From assembly GCA_907163345.1 (NCBI GenBank), contig CAJQUN010000495.1, positions 336,444 to 400,443 of the forward strand: 64,000 bases of DNA, in the 5' to 3' direction. Of the stretch, positions 30,917-43,571 are shown piece after piece. A program made the position numbers and the translations under genes. This DNA is from Haberlea rhodopensis. Its lineage: Eukaryota > Streptophyta > Magnoliopsida > Lamiales > Gesneriaceae. Every line of letters begins with the position of its first letter. Position 1 is the first letter of the stretch. The notes beneath the pieces were generated by a model. That model was not told the origin of the DNA, ran no database searches, and saw only the letters and a list, made by a program, of their open reading frames with translations.

Positions 30917-31568
30917 TCATAATCAAATGACATTATAGATCTCAATCATAATCAAATGATATCAAAGGATTGGTAAGATCAATATGAAATGTCCAACGTG
31001 TATGTCATGTATCGATGTATAACAAAACATTTATGTTCATACATCGATATGCCAATTAAGATGTTATGAATGTTCATAATTCAATTAAAATCACATAGCC
31101 AAGTAATTTCACGTAATTTACGTAAGTTCAACAATTCATGTATCAAATAAAACAGATATTTGTTTATGTTACTAATCGCAACATACATATTTCTTGTTGT
31201 CCAATCTCGATATCTTCGATCACATCAATGCCATTTCAGTATGGAATTTAATAAGATCTACACAATTCCAAATATTCATTCAATCATACTGTGTTATTTA
31301 ATTTGTTAAGATAAAGTAATTAAAATCATCCTAATTCCAATTCGTATTCAATTTCCTTACATGTTTAAACCACATTCGCTAGCATATTAATTTGATTTCT
31401 CAAGTCCGTGCAATTCATTTCATGAGGTTTTCAGTATTTAAGGAAAACTCTTAGCTTTCTAATCAACTCTGGTGAAACCATATTGCCTAACAACAAGAAT
31501 TCGAACTCAACCTAAAATGCCATTGTAATTACATGCAATCCTCTCAACATGATTTAAATGGGTTAAAT
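30917..31568 (-). repeat. D 3' LTR segment
   Basis: Matches 46605-47260 almost base for base from ATAGATCTCAATCATAATC to GATTTAAATGGGTTAAAT. No gene seen. Confidence 0.85.
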
Positions 31569-31856
31569 CCACTTATACCCCTCGCTTCGACATATCAACG
31601 GCATTATAATATCCCTCGCTTCAATATGATAGCGACATTATCCTTGCTTCGACATATTAGAGGCAAATATTATGTTCCATCGCTACGATATGACAACGAC
31701 AAGTATTCTATTCCTCGCTTTGAAATGACAGCAGCAAGCATTATAATCATCACTCGAATATGACAACGACTCACAACAATATGCACAAAGCATCCAATTC
31801 ATGCATCCACAATGCATAATTCAGACGGTAAAAATACATTTTTATCGTCGATGCTT

Positions 31857-31940
31857 GTACGTCTCTCTACGTACCTTTCTTCAAAAAGTGGGGTGTTTTC
31901 AGAAAATATCTCATGCGTTGGGCCGCCACTAGGGAAGGCT
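31857..31940 (-). promoter_or_regulatory. H mini-exon-like block and donor hairpin
   Basis: On the minus strand: acceptor-like ATTGTGTAG to 31941, 66-nt block ending GAAGAAAG, then GTACGT-AGAGAG-ACGTAC (31874-31857). Confidence 0.5.
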
Positions 31941-32033
31941 CTACACAATTACACAATTCAATATTAGAAGCCATATTATACCACATCACAAAAATCCCAA
32001 CAAAATATCAAAAAACCCACATTTTGTGTCTCA

Positions 32034-32264
32034 CGATCGATCGGCCACACACGTCGATCGATCGCGAGACGCTACTGCCTTATCGCCCAAATTTTGCCAT
32101 TCCGCAATCGATCGTTAGGTCTCTGCCGATCGATCGCTAGGTCTGTGCCGATCGATCACAGACTTCGTCGATCGATTTAGCAAACTTGCGATCGATCGCA
32201 AAAACATATTGTCCGCATGTTATGATGCTCGCGAGCGATCGGTAAAACTCACCGATCGATCGCC
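32034..32264 (-). repeat. GATCGATC palindrome cluster, H
   Basis: Seven or eight copies, including GCGATCGATCGC-like and CCGATCGATCG forms, some drifted. Confidence 0.82.
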
Positions 32265-33014
32265 GATGTCTATATGCAAAAATAGTCATTTTCACACACT
32301 ACACCCACTTCAACCTATCAAACCCATTAAACTCCATCTCCCATCAAGCCAACACCACAAATACATCAATATACAACACAATACACACCAATATCCATAA
32401 AATCCCATATCTCAAAACATAAACATCACAGCTCAAAACAAATCATTTTTCCCCCAAAAAATATATACCCAAAACTCATCTAAATATGCTCAATACTTAA
32501 CAAGAAGGATTCCTTACCACTTAAGCTCAAAATCTAGCAAGTTTCAAGCTTCCAAGCTTCCTTTCTTTCTTCTTTTAAGTGATGAGAGTGAGGGTTGGGA
32601 AGAATGGGTGTGTTGAGCGATAAGAGGGGATTGGGGAGTGATTTGAGTGATGTAAAATGAGTGGTGGGGAATGAGATGAGTAAGGGGAGGTGGAGTGTGA
32701 ATTTAATTAAAAATGATGTCCAAACATTTAGCATGATGTAGTAAAATATCCTCACTTGATATTTTAAAGCATTTAACCAACAAAATGCACCATATTCATA
32801 AATTAAACATGTTTTTCTAGATTACTAGAACAAGCTCAATTGCACCATGCCAAATTTACTAATTCCACTCAATGCATCACATGCACCATGAAATGTATAA
32901 CCAGTTCATGCCCACCGCATAACCATTACATTTCACAATAAATTATAATACCATATTAACCTCATAATCATCATTAAAAGCCATAATGTACATGATTATT
33001 TCCAGGATATCACA

Positions 33015-33668
33015 GCATGGGTGAGGGGAAGGGTTTACACATCAGAATTCGATCTAATTTATGGTCAGAAAAATGAAATCGAACAAAAACAAGAAGAACC
33101 CTAACTATCGCAACTTGTACCTTTTCAGAGCAAAATCCGACAATCTCACGATGGTGCACGATGATTGCCTGGTAAATGAGCGCTGGAGAGAGGGGAAGGT
33201 GATGGTTGGTCGGACTCGTCGTGTGGTGGCCGAACGACGGCGAGCGGGCGGGTTTATGGGCAAGTGGCGCGAGAGAGAGCAGAAAACAGCGATGGGTTTT
33301 TGTGCATGTTTTTACACATTTTAGTGTGTGCCTTGGAAATGAAACATGTAACACATTAATAGTTGTATCATAACCCAGTTATGTACATCGGAGTGTCACC
33401 GGTGTACTGATATACTAAATGTACAGTCGACACCTGTGATTTATATCCACTACTATAACACAAAATTAAATTCTTCATTTAATAATTTATTTTTAAAATA
33501 TTATCGGGGTTTATTTTACCATTTCAAAATTATCTCATGTTTCAAATTTAACAGTCAATTGACATTCATATTGTCAATTTCACTTTTAATTAATTAATTT
33601 CCAAATTAATTATTAATTAATTCCCAAATGATATTTAATTAACATTAATAAATTCTCGGGGCCTTACA
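33015..33668 (-). repeat. D 3' LTR, 5' end
   Basis: Matches 47676-48319. On the minus strand the LTR starts TGTAAGGCCCCGAGAATT at 33668, next to the purine tract. The plus-strand frame 33061-33324 recurs in the sister LTR (47724-48032) but is LTR sequence, not a recognised gene. Confidence 0.85.
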
Positions 33669-33687
33669 TTTCTCCCCCACTTAAACA
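33669..33687 (-). other. polypurine tract of D
   Basis: Minus strand TGTTTAAGTGGGGGAGAAA next to the LTR start, preceded by GAGATTTCGATGATGAAAT, the TTTCGA-nGA-GAAAT motif shared with the TekB/TekA ends. Confidence 0.8.
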
Positions 33688-36600
33688 GATTTCATCATCG
33701 AAATCTCAAACATAGATCCAGATCAATGCTGAAAATAACATACTCAGAATACACGAGAGGATATATGGGATACACTTGAACATGTATATATCCTTACGAT
33801 CCAAAATGCAAACAAGACAGTTAACATGAATGATCAAGTCCAAATTCAACAAGCTGATAGATGTGATATATTCAATTAATATATTCGCAACATAGCAACA
33901 TGGAGAAAAAATACATCGCTACTGACCGACAAAGCTTGTGATAATGCTAATATGTAGGCAAGATTTCCAATTCGATTTCGGATCTTGCACGGCCAATGTT
34001 ACAAGGTGATAGTCTGCTTCGCTTGCCAAAATGAATAGTGTGTCTAAAGGAGAAATTTTCATAAAAATACGATCTCCTATCTGAAAGTCCATGGGTCATC
34101 TTCGTTTAGAAGCATAACTAACTTGACAATCCTGGGCGCCCATCATCCGCTATCTGAACAACTGAATCTTACCATTTGTTTCTCGTATTATATCAGGCCA
34201 GTCAACTGGTTTTTCACCGATTTCTTTTCAGAGTAGAGGTGATCTACATTTTCTCTCCTGAAAGGCTTCAAAAGGTGTCAACCCTATGCTCATTTGGTAG
34301 ATAATTTGGGAAAATTCAATTAACGGCAAGGCTTCCTGCCCTCCAAAGTTAAAATCATTTGCCAAAGAAAATAACATATCCTCGATAAAACAACAAAGTT
34401 ATATTCGTAAAAGGATAAGTCCACTCGCAAGGAAAGAAAATTACAGATTTAGGAAGTAGATCAACAATGTTCAAAATAGAATCACAGTCTCTGGGTGATC
34501 AAGGAATACGGGTCACAAATCCATAGCCATATGTTCTCAATCTCCTTGGGGACTTTCAAAGTCACGAAGCAAACCCTCCGAGTTTTATTCATTTGGTTTA
34601 AACCTGTACACAAACTCAGCATTTGAAGTAACGCCTCATCTCATACATCTCCATCAGATTTGAGGTCTCATAGTCATATGCATCTTTCGTCTTCAAGGTA
34701 GATACTATATTTACAGTCATGAACTCCACGAATAATTACGGAGATCAAATCAGAATTAACACGAACAACTTATCAATGATTAAGTCGTAAAAACTATCAG
34801 AAGATGTCTGAAAGCCAGATGGATGTTCTATAGATACAAATTCTTAAGATTTCTGAGTTTGAACATCAACTCGTTAGGCTAATCTGATGTTTAGAAATCA
34901 ATACCTGCTCAACTTGAAATGTCGAGACAATGATAGAATTCTTGGTATGAGTGAAAAGCTCAGTCAGATGTAGAACTACAGCAAGTACTTGGTGCTACGA
35001 AAATAAGCTATAATAGACTCGTGGACTTTACGATTGAGGACAACCGAAGTGACATTCATTTGTCTAGGATGATATTGAGCTTCACCATCGTAATCCTTCA
35101 AAAGATTCATCAACCCGCGTTGCCTCGTATTCAGATTGGATTGAAAGAATATATATTTTCAGTTCTTGTGGTCCGAATAAAAACAAATTCTTCCCCGTAT
35201 AAATAATGACGCCAAATTTTTAAAACAAAACATTTATTACCAGTTCAAAACTTATACAAGGTCTCAAGAAAACTAATTTCATACTCATCGACTAAATACA
35301 TTTTCAATTTTTATGTGTCAGTTGAATAATAGGTTTAGTCATTTTTCAAAAACAAAGCCTTTCAATAAAACGACGTTCAGAATCCCGCTAAACCATGAAA
35401 CATCGAACCTCATGAACATTGGCAGGTCTTAGCCAATTTAACACTACTTCGACCTTGGCTTCATCAACAGAAATGCTACGCCGAGAAATGACGTGGACCA
35501 AGAGTATCACTTCAATCGTTCAAAATTTTGTTTGGATAGCTTGGCATAAAGAATCATTTCCTAATAAGAAACCGCGATATCGATTCAGATAAGTTCTATG
35601 TCAGAAAGAATGAAAAGGATAGATTTGGTGGTTGATCAAGAACCAAAATTACGTTCGTCTGATCTAAGAAATATCTTACTTGCTTGAGGATGTATTCATA
35701 TTCTTTACCACCCGTACCATCGATAAGGATGATCAATATAATTATCCTGCTAAATTAACATGATAGAAAAATTACCATCCTGTGCAATCCACATTCAGGC
35801 TGGACAGATTGATCAGAAATATTTCACGTATGGAATCTGAGATATCTGCTTCTGATATTCAACACATCCTAGTTTCATCTAAAAAAAATTACAATTCGAT
35901 TAGAATTTGGCAAAAGATTCGCCTCCCGAATTTCAAGAAAATATCAAGAATTAGAAGTCTTTTATAACATAATCGTACATCAAGCAAACAAGATAGATGT
36001 AGGCAGATCTTGGTTTTGGACTAACACCTGATACCATTCAGAGTGCAGATCTTTTAGTAGACGGATAGAATTGTTCTACAATAATGAATCAGATAAATCC
36101 TTAACATAAGACAATCATTGTTCAATTGTCTAAATTCAATACCGAGTCAAGGTCTCTATCTCTATATCAACATGCTTACAAATCTCACTGGAAGTATCTT
36201 TGAAAGTTTTACCAGTTTTATAATTTTCTCAAAACCTTACCACGAATGCACATAGTTCTAAACCGAGTTAATACTCAGGTCCATGCAAATTCTATTCTTT
36301 AATGTACCCAAAATTATCACTCCAGCTAACCTGAGATCCATAACAGCTCCAAGCACGGGTTTGTGTCCAATACTACAGCCGTGTGACCTCCAGGTCTGGA
36401 TCCGTACCACTTCTAAATTTTTAGAAAATTTAACTTTGCTTGAAAACAGATTCTATGGTACTGTTACGTAAGGTCCATATTTAATCATTTCATTAATGGT
36501 TTTAAAAATGTATATTGAACAATTTTTAACATTTATTTAATTATTTTTGCGCATGGATCGAATTATGTCCAGATGTACATCTTATCTTATTATATATGTT

Positions 36601-37687
36601 GACGAGTCACAACATATGTGCTACATCTATGTTACCTTATCCCTTTTATTAAGATTAATATTTTAGATAATCACGAGTTAGGTTAAAACTCATAGCAATC
36701 AATTAATACCGAACTACTCAATGCAAATGATCACCAGTAGGTTCGATCATACATCATATAATCATGTCCATTCTTATCGTAATGATATGTCCAATCTATA
36801 CCTATGCAGATACTATCTTAGTTAATAAATAACCTCCCACACTTAAATAATAACGTGGGTGGTCACTTAAAATCTGGATATAGAAAACAAATTGTGACAA
36901 GGAAAGCTATTCTTCGTATTAAGAAATACGTCAAAGGGTAATACCACAAGTGTATTCCCAAAAAAATCTCGATCTATATCTCATACAGTCGTATTTTCCC
37001 AACACCTCATGATGCTTTTATACGACTCATTCTTGGTGACAATATCACACCTATATTCCATTTTAACAAAATCAGTATCTAACTATGTTTTCATACCACA
37101 TATACCTGTTCATTCTTTTTACTTTTTATAAAAATGTCATACACAAATCTTGTTTCAATATAGCCATATTTTATTCTTTTCCAGCATCTCATTGCCGAAA
37201 TCTAACTGGCTCTATGTCCTAGAGATATCTCAATCACATCCAAGACTCACATTTCAATTATCTTATAACTCATTCAACAATGTTATTCTCAATAGGTTTC
37301 AGAGCAACTTTATTCCTCAATAACCTCATACTCATTAAAATTGCATAAAACAGTTTGAATGTCTCATTTGATAATATGCATATTCTTCATTTATTCAACC
37401 TAATGCATCATTCGTTCAATATTGACAGGTTTTTTAGGTGTTTGAGTGTAGACTCTTTCCTTACTCTGTTCTGTCACACATATACAATATAGTATCGATA
37501 TTGTGGTCATTATCATTACTACATAACTTAGCATACTCAAATATAAATCACATATCGATATCAACTATTTCACTCCAAATCACGTAAGAGCAAATATGTC
37601 AAATAAGTTTCAAACACAAACGCACATATTCATCCGTGCATATTCAAAGTGTAAACAAGGCTCAAAAGTATAGCATTCCCAGTTTAT

Positions 37688-37699
37688 GCTCTGATACCA
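37688..37699 (-). other. primer-binding site of D, initiator tRNA-Met
   Basis: Minus strand TGGTATCAGAGC, starting two bases after the LTR end at 37702. Confidence 0.85.
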
Positions 37700-37701
37700 A
37701 C

Positions 37702-38101
37702 TGTGAGGACCCGTTCCTAATCAAGTGTTTAATTAATCCACAATGATCATTTATTTGTAAACAACGGAAGATTGTTTAAAATTTTAACAACACGTGGTCC
37801 TAAAAATTTCGACATGACCTCCCCGCACGAAGGACATACCAGTTTTTTTGAAAACACAATAATAATATCCCTAGTGCAAAAGGTAAATAGATAATATCAT
37901 ATCATGCACAATAGGCATCCAGCACATAATCCGTACTAAAAATATTCACATCATACCATAGCATGCACAATAAGTCTCCAGCACACATTTCATACTCAAA
38001 ATAGTTACATAATACCATCAGCTGTAAATAAACACAAGATAACCACAACTATTCAAGACTGAACTGAATAAACTTAAATTACATAGTTATAAGATCCAGG
38101 T
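37702..38101 (-). repeat. D 5' LTR, 3' end
   Basis: On the minus strand it ends GGGTCCTCACA before the primer site. Its right part matches 19091-19260. It is interrupted at about 38101 by the hAT fragment. Confidence 0.8.
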
Positions 38102-40084
38102 CAAGGTGTTCAACGGACCGAACTAACCGGATCCTGCTCGGAACCGGACTGGTTCAATAAGGTACGAACCTGAACCCGTGAGTCCGGTTCCGAACCGGAA
38201 CCATAACGGGCTAAAGCCGGTTATTGTGCGGTTCCATTTAAATGGAACAGATGTGTTCCGGTTTGGAACCGAAATCAGTAGGCATTTAAAAAAATAAAAA
38301 AGAAATTATGTATATTGCCTAACGGCTATATAGCCGACCCCCCTCCCAAATATTATAACTCTCAATCTCATACAATCTCTTAATCTTACAACTCTCATAT
38401 CGATTTGTTATCATATTTTTATCACTTGTTTGGTGTTGTAAAATTCTTAATATTTTCCCAAAAATATTATGGTCTTCTTCTACTGGTCGCGGTGGTTGTG
38501 CTGGTCCCTCTAATCCACCGCCTATATTCGTTGCAGTTGATGATTTTTGCCGACATCGATGATATTCTTGATGAAGCTCAAGATGTGGAGATGACGAAAT
38601 GATTCCTGAACCCGCCGCTAGAGAAAATCCCGCCGCTTCACCCGCAACTACTACCGCTGCCTCCAGTCGTCTGAGTAACCGTCCCAAACCTAGCAAAGTT
38701 TGGGATCAATTTTGATATTGTCACCAAACCAGGTACGAACGACTCTTCCATTGTTTGTAAAATATGCAAAACAACTTTGATTATAAAACCGGCGATTCTT
38801 CCGGGGCACCAGAACTTTTAAAAAATATTTAGTAAAAAAAACATAATTTTGATGAGGTTACTCTACTACCTATAGGTAGGGAACCAACACAACTTCAAAT
38901 TAATACTCAAACTGGATCTAATTTCATTTTAACACCAGCTATAAACCGAAATGCACTTGTTCGTTTAATTGTTAGATGTGAACTTGCTTTTTTATTTGCC
39001 GAGTGTGATGATTTTGTTAAATATAATTCTTTAGTCCAACATCATATTAAAAATATTTTGAGACACACTTTAAAAAGAAATTGTATGAATGTTTATCTTG
39101 AATATCGACAATCTTTAATTAACAATCTTTCATCTTTAAACTATAGATTTAGTTTAACTACAGATATTTGAACAAATATTAAACAATTATCATTTCTTGT
39201 TGTTACATGTCATCGGATAGATGATAATTAGTGCATACAAAAATGAATATTGTCACTTGATGAATTACATGAATCACATACAGGAGCTAGAATTGCTAAA
39301 ATTATTCAAATACTTGTAAATTTTATTGAATTAATGATAAATACTTTCTATTACACTTGACAATGCATCTAATAATACAACGGCAAGACGTGATCTAAAA
39401 ATACAATTAAAACCAATGTTTGAAGGTGTTTTTTCCATGTTAGATGCATGTCATATAATTAACTTAGCTTTAAAAGTTGGCTATGAAGATACAGAATGTC
39501 AAAGTATTGCCAAACTACGCGTCAATGGTTAAGACAATCTATAATTAAACATGATTGGAAGCATAAGTGTGCTAGTCAAAGTCTTAGGTATATTGTTTTC
39601 CCACCACCCATTGAAACTCGTTGGAATTCTTTGCATCGCATGTTAGTTGCTATGTTACCTTATCAGGAAGCTTTAATTTCTTTCTATAATAACTATCAAA
39701 TGCATGACATCGATGATAGTATTTTATTGACTACTAATGATTGTGAATTTGTTACTCAATGTACTGCTTTGTTATCTACCTTTAAAGATGCAACTGGACA
39801 TTTTTTCGATGTTTTTTTATCCCACTTCACATTATTTTTTTCCACTTGTATTTTAGCATGTTTTTTTAAATTTATTGAATGTAGGGAAGATGAGGATTTG
39901 GCAGAATTTGTTAATCTTATGGAGGTAAAATTTAAAAAATATTGGGAAAATTTATCACATGTGCATTGCCTGTCTATTTTTTAGATCCTACCGAAGGCAT
40001 CGCTCCTTTGATGTTTTTTTTGAATATTTCGAAAAAAAATTGGATGAGGATTGATCGCTATTATTTTAAACAATTATTTCTCAG
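38102..40084 (+). mobile_element. hAT DNA transposon, 3' end missing
   Basis: The probable terminus CAAGGTGTTCAACGG is followed by a dense subterminal region of CCGGTTCC/GGAACCGG words (38130-38270), typical of hAT ends. A broken transposase follows. The right terminus is lost where G begins at about 40085. A possible 8-bp target sequence is ATCCAGGT at 38094-38101. Confidence 0.78.
38600..40060 (+). pseudogene. hAT transposase, broken and truncated
   Basis: The protein would cut and rejoin DNA. A BED-type zinc finger starts with VWDQF, has a frameshift, then IVTKPGTNDSSIVCKICK (38697-38780). A middle part follows (LVRLIVRCELAFLFAECDD; LSSLNYRFSLTTDI-stop-TNI). The next pieces hold TLDNASNN and DACHIINLALK, and a long frame 39496-39984 holds PPPIETRWNSLHRML. 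In at least two places a stop replaces an expected tryptophan (TGA or TAG for TGG). Several frameshifts are present. The C-terminal dimerisation domain is missing. Confidence 0.82.
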
Positions 40085-41798
40085 TATAACGATTCTACCG
40101 CAAGTGCACGGTGTCAAGTTTTAGTATAATGATAATATAAGTATGAGTGTCGAACCCACGAGGACTAGGAAATAAGTACCAAACTCCACTAGTTTAACTA
40201 TATTTAGCCTACGAAAATTGGTTATAACTAATTAACTAATTTAACTAATTAACTCAATAATAAATCCAAACAAACGATAGAGAATGATAATGAATCAATA
40301 GAGACAATTATCAAGACTTTCGGTTCACCTATGTAATCCCCCACAATTCGCCTATTAGTTAAGAATTAATTCAAACAATCTAAGGTGATGAATTTTCCAA
40401 ATTCATTTGCTATACCTTGGTCCGGCTATAACAAATCTAATACTAACGTAACAATAAGCCACTCTCGTACCCTTATTGAACAATTAATATTGTAAATCGA
40501 TCTATGAAAAGTACTAGCCTTCGATTTTGGTAAATCTATTGCTATCACACGTGTATTTGACTTTATCTCTCGATCTCAGTCTGAAATCCACGGCATAAAT
40601 CACTATATCGAATTCCAATTTTATCTCTCGATCTCAATTGTAATTTAATATCATTCAAGCATGGCCAAACCCTTGAAAGCATGAAGAACAATAATCTATG
40701 CACTTAGATAAATAAGAATCAATAAAAAACAATCAATTTAAATCATGGGTTCATAACATGGATCCCCTAGGTCTTGATAACAAACTTAGCCTAGCAACAT
40801 ATTCAAAATCAAATGCAATATCATGTTTTTCAACATCAAAAGCATAAAGAAATTAAATAGGAACAAACAAAGTTTAGAAATACGTATAAACTAGCGATGT
40901 TGAATCGCGTCGTCGACTCCGTATCTCCGTCTCTTGCTTTTGCCGTGCTCTGTACGTGACTTGCTGTACCAATTTGTTTACTGCCCTTCTTCTTCACCCT
41001 TCGCAAATCCGCTGTTCAGAATTAAGTGAATTATTCTGTATCTCGTTCGTCGCCTTTCTTATTCTCGTCCCGTAAATATTTGCACGTTGAAGTCCTCTTT
41101 TTCAATTCCCGTGCGCACGTAACTCTTCCCACTTTCTCCTTCCGCTCACGGCTCACGTTGCTCTTCCTTGTATCTGTATCTTCCTCAATCTCACGTTCCA
41201 ATCTGTTCTTCTGATATCGCGCGTCTCTCGCTGTATCTGTATCAGATTGTATGTGTATTACGTTGCTCGCTCACCCTCAATATCTTCGCTCCTTTCCTTC
41301 TGATCTCTCCTCCAACTCACGTACCCTTCTTCTCCACTCTCCTCACGTAACTTTTGCTTCCTTCTTTTATTGCTCTTTTTCTCTTATAATCTGATCTCCT
41401 CTTAAGTGCTACCGTATCAAATTCACTCTCTTCCGATATTGTTTCCTTTCTCGAATATCCTCACCTCTCCACGTAAATCTCTTCCTTTTCTACGTTTTAT
41501 CAGCTTCCTCCGTGAATGAAAGTCTTTTCCCTTCAATCTCTTCACGTCTATCTTATTCTATCATATATTATAATATAATATATTATAATATAATATTTCA
41601 TCCATGTTCCATAATATCCGGTTGTGCTCGGTTTGGTCCTTTTTGATTAATTAAAGCTCATTTTCTCGACTTTTAAGCATTTGGACCTGAATTCCTGAAA
41701 TATACAAATATATACCAAAACACGTAATATTTCCCGGGAATCACTATAAAAACGCCCCTAATTATATATCAAATTAAGTGTAAAAATCACACTTATCA
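40085..41798 (-). repeat. G 3' LTR, about 1.7 kb
   Basis: On the minus strand it starts TGATAAGTGTGATTTTTACA after the purine tract and runs to a typical Athila end region (TTGACACCGTGCACTTGCGG). It holds an AT microsatellite at 41560-41597 and a pyrimidine-rich region (40920-41540 on plus). Its last bases may be missing at the hAT junction. Confidence 0.78.
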
Positions 41799-43280
41799 AC
41801 TCCCCCAAACTTAAACTTGATCGTCTCGAGCAAGAAATAAGATCACAAAGTAGAGTTCAATATTGAAGATTCAAATAAACAAATTCGCAGTCAATCAAGT
41901 AACTCAGACATCTCACTTACAGACAAATAACAGTTAATCAGAAAGTTCAACACGCTCTGTTTTCTCCTAGATCAAGCAACATGTCTCTGAATCAGAACGT
42001 GCGTGTGTGCTATTGTCACTTTCAAGTTTCATGCAATTTTCATAGATCAAATCATGCTAGGTAATGAAAGTTAAGATTATCATTGAGCACCCTATAGTCC
42101 TATTCTCAAACAGCTTCTCCACTAATGTAGTCACTCCCTAGACTTGGATCAATAGGTCTTTTTAAGCTTGTAGCGTTAGGCCTAGGTGTTTGGCTTCAAA
42201 GAATAGATAGGATAGCACAAAGAAGAGAGTATAATCATGTAAAATTCAAATTTTTAGCACAACTTGAGCTTCTCTTCTTTTTCTCTTTTAGCCTTGGCCA
42301 CTTTGGGTCTTATTTAGTCACTTTTTTTCTCAAGGCTTTATCTATCTTTTTCTTTACTCATTCATCATTTTTTTCAACAATAAGCTCATCAACATATAAC
42401 AAATTATGTGCATCTAATGAGTTTCATTATACTCCCTTTAGGTAATGATGAATTCTTTCAATTTAGGCTCATAAAGGTGGGTATAATGAGTTGCCAAAAA
42501 AATGTTGAATGGGGCTAATAGCATGTTAAACATACACCATTCTTTTTCAATTAGGCTCAAAATGGGACACTAGAGATTGATATATATCATGGTAAGCTTG
42601 AAAGGCTCAAACAGTCCAAAGATCGCCTAGATCATTTCCAAGTTGAGTTTTTAACTATAAAATTTCGCCTCAAAGTGTCATCATCAAATAGTTTCTAAGG
42701 TACTCTAAGATGCTCAAAAACAATTCATCAAGTTCACAAAAACTTTCACCACTACAAGTGCAATTCACAAGATTATGACTCAAATGTGCTCAAAATATTC
42801 CTCATCTTTGACATGCTACTCAAAACAAGATATTCACAAACAAGTTTTACAATCATCAAAACTCAAGTTGACATGCAGAGTGAGATTAATATCATCATGG
42901 AATAGAGACCACTACTAAGATTCATTCTTATCTTACTAATTGAACTCATTTTCAAGGAAATTTTTTTTTTGGTGCTCAAAAAATGATCAATTTTCAAATA
43001 AAAAGCATGGCACAGTGATGCACTCCCCCAAACTTAATTCATGCATTGTCCTCAATGTAATAAGCATGGAAAGTACAACAAAGCATTTACCGTTGACAAC
43101 GATCGTCAGTGATCGTTGTCCAATTCCTATCAGCTCGTGGGGCATATTGTTGGAACACGTCACAGCACGCATGGAGTCTCTCAAAATCAAAAAACAAAAA
43201 CAAACCAAAATAAACTAAAACAAAGAAAAAGGGATAGGAAAGAGTTCTTGATTTATAGTCCCAAGCTGGACTTTTTACCG
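41799..43280 (-). other. G non-coding 3' spacer bounded by two purine tracts
   Basis: Terminal tract on the minus strand: TAAGTTTGGGGGAGT (41814-41800). Internal tract: TTAAGTTTGGGGGAGTGC (43038-43021), preceded by CATTGAGGACAATGC. Several blocks match the Ath1 spacer in the same order. Confidence 0.72.
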
Positions 43281-43287
43281 TTTAAGC

Positions 43288-43566
43288 TCAAGTGCCGCTA
43301 TGGCCAGTAGGGGGTGATTTCACATCCTCCATGTGGTAATGTCGTAACCACTTCTCTTTCACAGTGAATAGTCCCCCATGGTCATCTCTCAGTTTGAAGG
43401 TGTTGAATGGTAGAACATCGACAATTTTGAATGGTCCATCCCATGGTGCGTCAGACTCCCATGGAAAAAATCTCATCTTTTTCCTATTCATTAATACCGA
43501 GTCTCCTACACCAAATTTACCTCTTCTTTGTTGGCCATTCGATGTGACCTCCACCTTCTTCTCACT
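43288..43566 (-). pseudogene. Athila integrase C-terminus (G)
   Basis: Minus-strand frame with KFGVGDSVLMNRKKMRFFPW, then DGPFKIVDVLPFNTFKL, the GPF/Y-type module that ends plant gypsy integrases. The stop follows HSGT at 43288. Upstream, the reading passes through the solo LTR target site into the protease piece at 46110, so the catalytic core is gone rather than displaced by the solo LTR. Confidence 0.8.
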
Positions 43567-43571
43567 CTTAC
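43567..43571 (+). repeat. solo-LTR target duplication, left
   Basis: CTTAC, identical to 46105-46109. Confidence 0.9.

Larger units (their letters stand above)
31569..33014 (-). repeat. H: minus-strand chromovirus LTR fragment
   Basis: On the minus strand it starts TGTGATATCCTGGAAATAAT at 33014. Its early part resembles the TekA LTR (GTGAGGATATTTTA near 32740). It has a GATCGATC cluster (32034-32264), a mini-exon block with donor hairpin (31857-31940) and CGCT/AGCG hairpin-type repeats (31580-31790). It stops at 31568 without a normal LTR end. About 420 bp of D LTR (47261-47675 in the sister copy) are missing at this site. Confidence 0.72.
33669..37701 (-). pseudogene. decayed chromovirus-type gag-pol of D
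   Basis: No long frame survives, but minus-strand pieces are recognisable. Near 35370-35510 an RT/RNase H junction reads HVISRRSISVDEAKVE and VLNWLRPANVHEVR. Near 33960-34110 an integrase C-terminal piece contains GDRIFMKISPL. Direction and spacing suit pol between the primer site (37699) and the purine tract (33669). The rest (for example 36000-37680) is too decayed to assign, though gag would be expected there. AT content is high and stops are frequent, as in an old methylated copy. Confidence 0.7.

Noticed and set aside
33061..33324. 87-aa frame repeated at 47724-48032 in the sister copy
   Set aside because: Both copies lie in the two LTRs of D, so repetition is expected. The frames differ by shifts, so the protein is not conserved.
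36283..36471. Short frame and neighbours (34000-37000) as host exons
   Set aside because: Composition is AT-rich and stop-dense. Minus-strand pol fragments on the left and the primer site on the right place it in D's interior.
38600..40060. Domesticated hAT/BED host gene
   Set aside because: Frameshifts in the zinc finger, several stops and loss of the dimerisation end argue against a functional gene.
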